A DNA stretch of 51,662 nt from Candidatus Cloacimonadota bacterium. GTDB taxonomy: Bacteria > Cloacimonadota > Cloacimonadia > Cloacimonadales > Cloacimonadaceae. Position 1 is the stretch's first letter, and each line of letters opens with the position of its first letter. The notes under the pieces were generated by a model. The model saw only the letters and a program-made list of their open reading frames with translations, was not told where the DNA came from and made no database searches. The stretch lies in contig JASKKR010000021.1 in the NCBI GenBank assembly GCA_030154085.1, forward strand, positions 1 to 51,662. Direction: 5' to 3'. Of the stretch, positions 44,943 through 51,662 are shown piece by piece. The translations under genes and the position numbers were made by a program.

Positions 44943-47900
44943 ATGAATTTCAGAGCAAAACTCTTGCTTATGGCATTTTTGTCGATTTTCATTCCTATTT
45001 TGGGGAATGTTCCGGGATTTTTAAAAGATCCTGCCATCTCTCCTGATGGGAAGCAAGTGTGCTTTGTTTTTGCGGATGACTTATGGGTAGTAGATTTTGA
45101 CGGTGGGGATGCTCGCCGTCTGACAGATACTAAAGCTAATGAATGGGGCCCAGTTTGGTCTCCGGACGGTCAATGGATCGCCTTCAATTCAAATCGTGAG
45201 GGTCAGACATATCCCTATTTGATCCCCGCCAAAGGTGGTGAATCTCGCGTCATCATACGCGAAGCATATACTATTGCCGATTGGTTCAATGATAGCCTCC
45301 ACCTCCTCGTTTTGCGAGGTAATCCAGAATTTGGTTCCTCCTTCTACAAACTTCCCATATCATCAGAGCGGCCGCTACTTCTGGGCGAGATCGGAGATAG
45401 ATGGGCAAGTCTCTCTCCGGATAACAGCAAGATAGTCTTCAGTCGGAATGGATATGCCTATCGTGCAGCCTATACTGGCAGCATGAATGGAGATCTATGG
45501 ATGTTGGATATTCCTTCTGGAGAATACACAAGGCTTACCCAGACTGAACTCACCGAGCGTTACCCGCGCTTTTCCCACTTTTCAAATTCCCTATTCTATG
45601 CCTATTCTGATGGAACGCGTTTCCAGCTCAACCGTGTGGATGGCTTGGATTTTGATAATCCATTTCAGGTCAGTAATCTCACTGATTTTAGCGCTCGAGA
45701 CATTAGCATAGCCCGTGCCAATGATCGCATAGTTTTTGAATATTTCAACGAGATCTATAAATATGACCCTACTAAGTTTAGCGGAGAAAGGATAGAAAAA
45801 CTTGAGATAAGAATTGCTCAGGATTTGTGGCAAAACCCTATCAGAGAACTTACCATGAAGAATGATCTTGTAGATTATACTGTATCAGATGATGAACTGC
45901 TGGTAGCTTTCACTTATAAATTCGACAATTTTATCGTCCCTCGCAAGGGTGGCAAACCGCGACAGATCACTCATGATCACAGTGGATGGGCCAATATGGT
46001 ATTCATTGACGATCGGAAACTAATCCTATCTAAACTTGACCAAGGTAGGGAAAAACTATTTACTTTGACTATAGACGATGATCTAAATTTAGAACCTTTT
46101 GCCTGGTTTGGGGCAGATTCTCTTTCAGTAAAAGAAGTTTCCAAGGATTCAAAAGGTCGTCTGCAGATAAAATATCAGGATTCCCAGAATGCTGGCAGGG
46201 TAGCCATAGCAGACGAGGGAAGCACCGTTTTACGCCCGGTTGACGCTCCAGGGATGGTCATCTCAAATTTTGCTATAAATGAAAGCGGCAGTCATGCAGT
46301 GTATTGCACTTGGGACAACTACTACTTCATCAGTGGATTGTATATCTACGATTTTGAAACAGACAGTCATCATAAAATTCTCTCAGATGATCGTCGAATA
46401 TCAAATATTCGTTGGATGGGTGACAATAGATCTCTTATATTTACCAGGGATAATAATATCTATAGGTTGGATCTCGTCCCACGCGATGAATATGAATTTG
46501 ATGTTGATCATTGGGAGGAAATCTTTGTCCCTACAGCAGAGTCCACTGGGGATACTGAACCTGATTATCCAAACTCAGCCGATACTGAAGAAGATCAAGC
46601 AAACGAAGACAATATTCGCCAGGGTAAATCTAAAGAAAGCAAAGAAGTTGCTCCGGTCAAAATTGTTTGGGATGGTTTGGATAAAAGGATGTTCCAGTTA
46701 TACCAAGGTTCCTCATCGACCATGTTTGTAGTGCAGGTGCTCAGTGACAGCACTTTCCTCTTTGTAGATCGTCCTTGGTATTCAGAAGATAAAGCAGTTC
46801 TGTACAAAGGGGATATCTATGGCAAAAATAAAAAGGAAGAAGCCTCTTTTAGCAAAGAAACCCAATCTTATGAGATGGTAAACAAAAACTTATACTATTT
46901 GGATGGAAATGCTCTTAAATCTTACAACACAACCAACCACAAACACAGTGATATAGACATCTCGATGGATTATCAATATAATATCCGCGAGCTCAATACG
47001 CGAGTATTTGAACAAGCTTGGGGAATCTTTGCAGACAATTTCTATGATCCTAATTTCCATGGACAAGACTGGCAAGCGCTCTTCCAAAAATATCGTCCAT
47101 TTGTTGAGCAAACTCGGAACATAAACGAAGTCGGCTCTATCATTGATGAGATGGTCGGAGAGCTAAATGCTTCGCACACTGGCTTCTATCCTCGAGAGGA
47201 CGAACCCCATGTCTACAAGCAAAGTGCTTATCTTGGGCTGGAGTTTGACTATAGAGAGCGCCTCAGCCGTGGGATTAGGATCAAAAGAATCTATCCCACC
47301 ACTCGTATGGCGAGTTTCTATAATGTCCAAGAAGGAGACATCCTGACTCATATCGATGATGAGATGATCCTCCCCAATACAGCTCTGGACGAGCTACTTA
47401 GAGACAAAGTGGATAAGCTCATAAGTTTTCGGATTATGCGGGATGATGAAGAAATCAAGGGACAGGTCATGGGAATGTCATATCGCGATCAATACGATCT
47501 TCATTACGAGTATATGGTTGAACGTCGCCGTAAAATCGTGCACGAAGCGACTAATAATCGGGTTGGATACATCCATGTTCCAGCCATGGATTCTGCACAT
47601 TACGAAAAATTCTATAAAGAATTTTTCAGAGATAACCATGATAAAGAAGCTCTCATTATAGATTTTCGTGGAAATCGAGGTGGAAGTGTCCATGATGACA
47701 TCATCTCTTTGCTCACCAAACAAACTTATGCCTATAGTTACAGCAGATTATACGGTCCTGAATTAAGACCGGAACCAAGATTTGCCATCACTATCCCCAC
47801 AGTCGTCTTGGTGGATGAGAAATCTTTCTCAGATGGCGAAATATTCCCAATTGTATATCAAGAACTGAATCTTGGTAAAGTCATCGGCTATCCTTCCAGT

Positions 47901-48113
47901 GGGGCAGTTATTGGGACCGTTGACCGCACTCTTCTGGATGGCTCCCGAATGAGAACGGCAAGAACTGGATGGTTTAAGAAAGACGGCACAAATATGGAAG
48001 GAGCTGGAGTTATGCCGGATATTGTTGTCGAGCATAACCTTAATGACATCGTACAAAACAACGACAAACAGCTCTTACGAGCTATTGAAGAAATTTTAAG
48101 CGAGATCGAATAA
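44943..48113 (+). CDS. Tricorn-type protease homologue, exported
   Basis: The protein of 1056 residues has a signal sequence (NFRAKLLLMAFLSIFIPILGN), a TolB/PD40-type beta-propeller region (ISPDGKQVCFVFADDLWVVD, VWSPDGQWIAFNSNR and later blades), a middle propeller, an acidic linker (EPDYPNSADTEEDQANED), a tricorn core, a PDZ domain (GLEFDYRERLSRGIRIKRIYP) and an S41 serine-protease domain with DFRGNRGGSV and the nucleophile motif EKSFSDGEIFP. It probably degrades peptides in the periplasm. ATG at 44943 is taken as start; GTG at 44937, closer to AAGGAG, is equally possible. Confidence 0.92.
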   Translation: MNFRAKLLLMAFLSIFIPILGNVPGFLKDPAISPDGKQVCFVFADDLWVVDFDGGDARRLTDTKANEWGPVWSPDGQWIAFNSNREGQTYPYLIPAKGGESRVIIREAYTIADWFNDSLHLLVLRGNPEFGSSFYKLPISSERPLLLGEIGDRWASLSPDNSKIVFSRNGYAYRAAYTGSMNGDLWMLDIPSGEYTRLTQTELTERYPRFSHFSNSLFYAYSDGTRFQLNRVDGLDFDNPFQVSNLTDFSARDISIARANDRIVFEYFNEIYKYDPTKFSGERIEKLEIRIAQDLWQNPIRELTMKNDLVDYTVSDDELLVAFTYKFDNFIVPRKGGKPRQITHDHSGWANMVFIDDRKLILSKLDQGREKLFTLTIDDDLNLEPFAWFGADSLSVKEVSKDSKGRLQIKYQDSQNAGRVAIADEGSTVLRPVDAPGMVISNFAINESGSHAVYCTWDNYYFISGLYIYDFETDSHHKILSDDRRISNIRWMGDNRSLIFTRDNNIYRLDLVPRDEYEFDVDHWEEIFVPTAESTGDTEPDYPNSADTEEDQANEDNIRQGKSKESKEVAPVKIVWDGLDKRMFQLYQGSSSTMFVVQVLSDSTFLFVDRPWYSEDKAVLYKGDIYGKNKKEEASFSKETQSYEMVNKNLYYLDGNALKSYNTTNHKHSDIDISMDYQYNIRELNTRVFEQAWGIFADNFYDPNFHGQDWQALFQKYRPFVEQTRNINEVGSIIDEMVGELNASHTGFYPREDEPHVYKQSAYLGLEFDYRERLSRGIRIKRIYPTTRMASFYNVQEGDILTHIDDEMILPNTALDELLRDKVDKLISFRIMRDDEEIKGQVMGMSYRDQYDLHYEYMVERRRKIVHEATNNRVGYIHVPAMDSAHYEKFYKEFFRDNHDKEALIIDFRGNRGGSVHDDIISLLTKQTYAYSYSRLYGPELRPEPRFAITIPTVVLVDEKSFSDGEIFPIVYQELNLGKVIGYPSSGAVIGTVDRTLLDGSRMRTARTGWFKKDGTNMEGAGVMPDIVVEHNLNDIVQNNDKQLLRAIEEILSEIE

Positions 48114-48970
48114 TGGATTTAGACAAAACTCTTATTCAAGCCCAAGAACTCAGTCAAAAGAACTGGATTTATGCGGTACATCTTCTCACACAAGCAGAGG
48201 ATGAACATCCAAACGACCCGCGAGTACAAACCAGTTTGGGTGATTTGTATTTCAATCGTATGCAGTTCTCTCATGCCCTAAAATATTATTTGAAGGTGCT
48301 TTCTCAAAATCCTGGGGATAGCATGATTATCCAAGCCATTGGAACTTGTTATCTCTATAAACATGATTTTCGCCTTGCACTTGCTTATTTTACGAGAATT
48401 CCAAATCCTAGTGAGGATGTGCTCTACAATATTGGCTATATCCAAGCAATTTTGGGAAAACACGATGATTGCATCAAAACTATGCTTGAGTTGCTTCGGA
48501 AGATACCTAATCATCCCTATATCTATTTCATCCTAATTGAACAGTATTTTGTCTTGGGCAAGCTTGACGAAGCATTGTACTATGTGAAACAAGCAGAGAA
48601 ATTTGCAGGACCGCACAGCCAAAGCTACCTCTTGGCAGGGCTCATCTACAGCACCAGAGAACAGTGGCTACCAGCATATTACTACTATCATAAAGCTGAG
48701 GAGTTCGGTCCCATCAACAACCCAGAACATGTCTTGAGATATGCAAACTCCGCCCGTATGATCGGGGAAATAAAACAATCTATCCGCATTTTACTATATG
48801 GCGAAAGTAAATATTCATATCTAAGTGATATTTACGTGATGCTGATCCGAATATTGATCGAAGAAGATCGGATTGATCAAGCCAAAGAAGTGGCAAAGCG
48901 AGCCCGCAAGAATCTTGAAAACATTCCTCCTGTATTGCGACTGCTCATCCAAAGATTGAAGGATCTATAA
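48113..48970 (+). CDS. Tetratricopeptide-repeat protein
   Basis: The 285-aa protein is all-helical with about six or seven TPR units, for example PRVQTSLGDLYFNRMQFSHALKYYLKVLSQNPGD, DVLYNIGYIQAILGKHDDCIKTMLELLRKIPNHP and YIYFILIEQYFVLGKLDEALYYVKQAEKF. There is no signal peptide or catalytic domain, so it is a cytoplasmic scaffold whose partner is unknown. Its ATG shares a base with the Tricorn stop, so the two are translated together. Confidence 0.88.
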   Translation: MDLDKTLIQAQELSQKNWIYAVHLLTQAEDEHPNDPRVQTSLGDLYFNRMQFSHALKYYLKVLSQNPGDSMIIQAIGTCYLYKHDFRLALAYFTRIPNPSEDVLYNIGYIQAILGKHDDCIKTMLELLRKIPNHPYIYFILIEQYFVLGKLDEALYYVKQAEKFAGPHSQSYLLAGLIYSTREQWLPAYYYYHKAEEFGPINNPEHVLRYANSARMIGEIKQSIRILLYGESKYSYLSDIYVMLIRILIEEDRIDQAKEVAKRARKNLENIPPVLRLLIQRLKDL

Positions 48971-49305
48971 GCAGGTCTGAACGCACTTCACAAAGCTGTA
49001 ACTCCTTATTATCCCGTTTCTTGCTCACTTCGCAAAAGGGAGAGAAACGGGGGAGGCGGCAAGTACCCTACTTTTGCAAGCACTTAGCCAGGCTAAAATT
49101 CAGCTGATAATGGCTTCTGCTGATCATGATCTTGGTTTGACATGAATCGAGCTTTGATCAATAGCTTTACATCCACAATCGCTCTGCGGGCAGGGTTGAT
49201 CAAGATTGCCTACTTTTTTATCTGTTGCAGTTCAGCTTTATTCATCATCCGTTGCTGTATAACGGCTTGAATCTAAGTTACACAAAGCAGTATATTTTCT
49301 TCGAG
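48971..49305. other. Intergenic region between convergent genes
   Basis: It holds repeat copy 3 (48989-49104). The remainder (49105-49305) is without a convincing frame. A weak 5-bp inverted repeat near 49255-49271 lacks a T-run, so I cannot name a terminator for either neighbour. Confidence 0.5.
48989..49104 (+). repeat. Dispersed hairpin repeat, copy 3
   Basis: It starts CACAAAGCTGTAACTCCTTA and has the stem CCCGTTTCT (49013-49021) with AGAAACGGG (49043-49051), then GGAGGCGGCAAG and a CTAAAATT-containing tail. It begins 18 nt after the TPR stop codon. Confidence 0.85.
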
Positions 49306-51662
49306 TTATGCCTTACTGGCATTGATGTATTTAGATATGAGCTGATAAAGTTCATCTATTTCAACTGGTTTTGCCAGATAATCGTCCATACCAGAAGCTA
49401 GGAAACGTTCCCGATCTCCTGCCAAAGCATCGGCTGTATAGGCGATGATTGGTGTATTGCGTCCAGTCTGGATCTGAATATCACGGATCTTTTGCGTGGA
49501 AGTGATGCCATCCATTACGGGCATTTGTATATCCATTAAGATCAGGTCATAGTTTCTTTGTTTGTAAAAATTATATGCTTGCAACCCATTATTTGCAATT
49601 TCGACAGTGAGCCCCCAATTTTCTAACTGTCTCTTAGTGAATAGTTGATTGATATAATCATCCTCGACAAGTAAGATTCTACCTTTAATTTTATCCCCGA
49701 TGAGAATTTCTGGTTGTGGGCTTTTGGACTGAATCTCAGGCATGCTGTCGTAGATCGAAAAGGGGATGATAAAGAAAAAGACACTACCTTTGCCCGGTTC
49801 ACTTTCTACCCAAATGAAGCCATGCATCAATTCTACAAGTTTTTTCACGATGGCAAGTCCTAAACCAGTACCGCCATATTTTGAAGCGATTTGGCTATCC
49901 GCTTGGGTATAGTTGTCAAAAATATCCTTTTGTTTAGTGGGTTCTATACCTACGCCGGTATCTTGAACTTTAAACAAGATACGGATATTATGTTCAGTGC
50001 TTGTATAGGGCTCAGCAATGATTTCGATCTTGCCTTTTTCTGTAAATTTTACGGCGTTATGCATGAGATTAACCAGGATCTGCCTTATGCGTAACTGATC
50101 ACCAAAAAGAACATCTGGGATCTCAGGATGGACATAAGAAGAAATAACAAGACCTGATTTGTTTTTAGTTTGATGTGAAAATTCACTGACAATATCATGA
50201 ATCATATACTTAAGATTAAAATCAGTTTCAATCAGCTCTAATTTACCTGATTCTATTTTTGAAAAATCCAAAATATCATTGATGATCTTTAATAGATTTT
50301 TACATGAATTGTACATAATATCATATATCTCTATTTGCTGAGGGGTAGCATCCATTTGCATCAGGACTTGCAGGAATCCGTTGATGCCATTGAGTGGAGT
50401 GCGAATCTCATGACTCATGTTTGCCAGAAAGTGGCTCTTTGCATTATTAGCAGCTTCAGCATCTTCCTTCGCTTCTACGAGCTGGGCTTCATATTTTTTT
50501 TGATCGGTGACATCAATGAGGTAGCCCCAAAAACACAACTGTTCAGTTTGGGGATCGTTATCTATTGTACTATAGTCAATGACCCAGCGCAATTCGCCGT
50601 TTTTAGTAGTTACGCGATAGAAAAATTGCGCTTGTTGACCAGGAGTGAGATCTTTGGTTTGCTCGATGACAGTAGCCTTGTCCTCTGGAAAGATGAATTC
50701 GGTGAAGTCAATTTCATTATCTATTAGCTCTTTAGGAGTATATCCCCAAAGCGTGAAGACATTTTCTGACACATAGTGGATTTGAAGCGGATCAAGGCTC
50801 ATTTTATACACTATTACTGGTCCTTGTTCAATATTCTTTACATAGAGATCCAGATCGCTTTTTTCAAGCTGCAATTGCTTCTCTTCTCGCTGTAGTTGTA
50901 GTTTTAAACTTTTAATCTTTTTACGAAGATGCACTGAGATCACCCAAGCGACAATCAGTATTATAATGATTATTAAAGCTAGCCAAAATGCACTGCTATG
51001 ACCTATGCGTGCTTTACTATGCCCAAAGGTGTCATAGTCTTCAAACCATTTTACGTGTAATTGGGTAAGCTCTCCTCGCGCATCAAGACTGGCTAGGGCT
51101 TGATTGATCTCGGTGATGAGATCCTGATCGAGGGATGCGTAGCAATAGTCTCGCTGTTGGATTCTTATTGGGAGAGCACGGATGTTGTCTATGCCTTGAT
51201 TTTGGATGATATACATAGCCGTCATATAGTTTGCCACGACGGCATCAAAATCCCCCGCGCTTAGTAGTTTTATAGCTATTTCTGGAGATGGCATCGGGTT
51301 AATTTGCCCTCGGTGACCGATACTTTTAAGATATTCTTCGGCGACATCATCCTGTTGGATAGCAATTGAAAGATCCAAAATATCACTCTCTTTGCTAATC
51401 TGTGAGTCTTTTCTGGTGAAAATAGCACGCCAGGTAAGCATGTGTGGCGAAGAGAAATAATATTCGCGAGCCCGTTCGGTAGAAAAAGCCATGCCTTGAA
51501 TCACGTTAATACTTCCATTCTCTAGCCAATTGCGAACGAGTGCCCACTTCCCCAAGTGAATCTCAAGATCGACATCCATTTCTTTTGCAATCAACTGGCT
51601 AAGTTCAACATTGTATCCATCCGGAGCTCCAGCACTGTTTATGAATTCAAAAGGAGGATAAT
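49306..51662 (-). CDS. BvgS-like hybrid histidine kinase, N-terminus cut by window edge
   Basis: The frame stays open to the right edge, so the N-terminus is outside. Visible domains in order: a periplasmic solute-binding SBP_bac_3 domain (YPPFEFINSAGAPDGYNVEL at the edge, then WLENGSINVIQGMAFS, PSPEIAIKLLSAGDFDAVV), a membrane helix (FWLALIIIIILIVAWVISV), a coiled coil, a PAS domain with a PAC end (FFYRVTTKNGELRWVIDYS), HisKA with FLANMSHEIRTPLNGINGF, HATPase (VQDTGVGIE, GGTGLGLAIVKKL) and a C-terminal receiver (LLVEDDYINQLF, LILMDIQMPVMDG with the phospho-Asp). It probably senses a small solute in the periplasm. No downstream regulator or HPt domain is visible. Confidence 0.93.
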   Translation of the reverse strand, partial: YPPFEFINSAGAPDGYNVELSQLIAKEMDVDLEIHLGKWALVRNWLENGSINVIQGMAFSTERAREYYFSSPHMLTWRAIFTRKDSQISKESDILDLSIAIQQDDVAEEYLKSIGHRGQINPMPSPEIAIKLLSAGDFDAVVANYMTAMYIIQNQGIDNIRALPIRIQQRDYCYASLDQDLITEINQALASLDARGELTQLHVKWFEDYDTFGHSKARIGHSSAFWLALIIIIILIVAWVISVHLRKKIKSLKLQLQREEKQLQLEKSDLDLYVKNIEQGPVIVYKMSLDPLQIHYVSENVFTLWGYTPKELIDNEIDFTEFIFPEDKATVIEQTKDLTPGQQAQFFYRVTTKNGELRWVIDYSTIDNDPQTEQLCFWGYLIDVTDQKKYEAQLVEAKEDAEAANNAKSHFLANMSHEIRTPLNGINGFLQVLMQMDATPQQIEIYDIMYNSCKNLLKIINDILDFSKIESGKLELIETDFNLKYMIHDIVSEFSHQTKNKSGLVISSYVHPEIPDVLFGDQLRIRQILVNLMHNAVKFTEKGKIEIIAEPYTSTEHNIRILFKVQDTGVGIEPTKQKDIFDNYTQADSQIASKYGGTGLGLAIVKKLVELMHGFIWVESEPGKGSVFFFIIPFSIYDSMPEIQSKSPQPEILIGDKIKGRILLVEDDYINQLFTKRQLENWGLTVEIANNGLQAYNFYKQRNYDLILMDIQMPVMDGITSTQKIRDIQIQTGRNTPIIAYTADALAGDRERFLASGMDDYLAKPVEIDELYQLISKYINASKA

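Noticed and set aside
11384-49104. CRISPR array or REP array
   Set aside because: Repeat copies are single, thousands of bases apart, and without spacers of constant length.

Overview
The window reads as ordinary chromosome from an anaerobic, diderm bacterium. Evidence for an outer membrane is the long periplasmic domain of YidC, an LpxH-type lipid A hydrolase and several lipoprotein signal sequences. Evidence for anaerobic life is a strict-anaerobe-type hybrid cluster protein, the [FeFe]-hydrogenase maturase HydE, a Na+-translocating decarboxylase beta subunit and four radical SAM enzymes. Gene content and style (Tricorn-type protease, LVIVD lipoprotein, AMMECR1/Memo pair, DUF4159, HslUV) fit the FCB superphylum, with Cloacimonadota-like bacteria as my best guess. 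That placement is inference from gene content only.

Layout. 1-77: 3' end of a 5S rRNA, so an rRNA operon lies to the left. 133-3099 (-): a two-receiver/PEP-synthase-N-domain fusion. 3262-7404 (+): a tight cluster umuC, yigZ, ChaN-like, Memo, AMMECR1. 7520-10926 (-): a stress operon tetR, Fe-S protein, cupin, hcp, with a near-perfect palindrome between the putative -35 and -10 and a terminator at the far end. 10927-11855: a long gap with repeat copy 1. 11856-27444 (+): hydE, an LVIVD lipoprotein, an orphan oadB-type gene, then a long co-directional run (cdd, COG1313 radical SAM, amidase, histidine kinase, DUF512 radical SAM, ribH, nusB, glycosyltransferase, SPASM radical SAM, degenerate-phosphatase/propeller fusion, DUF4159, lpxH-like, cyclophilin, PNPOx-like, a small protein). 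27884-31865 (-): the classical rpmH-rnpA-yidD-yidC-jag cluster, with an MBL hydrolase added at its end. 32026-32626 (-): groES-trxA under a CIRCE operator.

32.76-35.57 kb is the one accessory-looking stretch. It holds a frameshifted gene, a very short lipoprotein gene, a 47-aa lmo0937-type membrane protein that escapes length cut-offs, an internally deleted IS3-type transposase, another coding remnant, palindromes and repeat copy 2. 35569-48970 (+) returns to housekeeping: tilS-hpt-ftsH (a conserved order), hslV-hslU, an MFS exporter, a laccase-domain protein, a FapA/DUF342 protein, a Tricorn-like protease and a TPR protein, mostly joined by overlapping stop/start codons. The window ends in a BvgS-like hybrid kinase (-) that runs off the right edge.

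The most interesting item is a roughly 115-bp intergenic repeat present in four copies (11384, 27486 reversed, 34849, 48989). It carries a hairpin with at least one compensatory base-pair change and a conserved segment complementary to Shine-Dalgarno sequences. I see no CRISPR array, tRNA gene, intact transposon, or obvious defence or secretion system.
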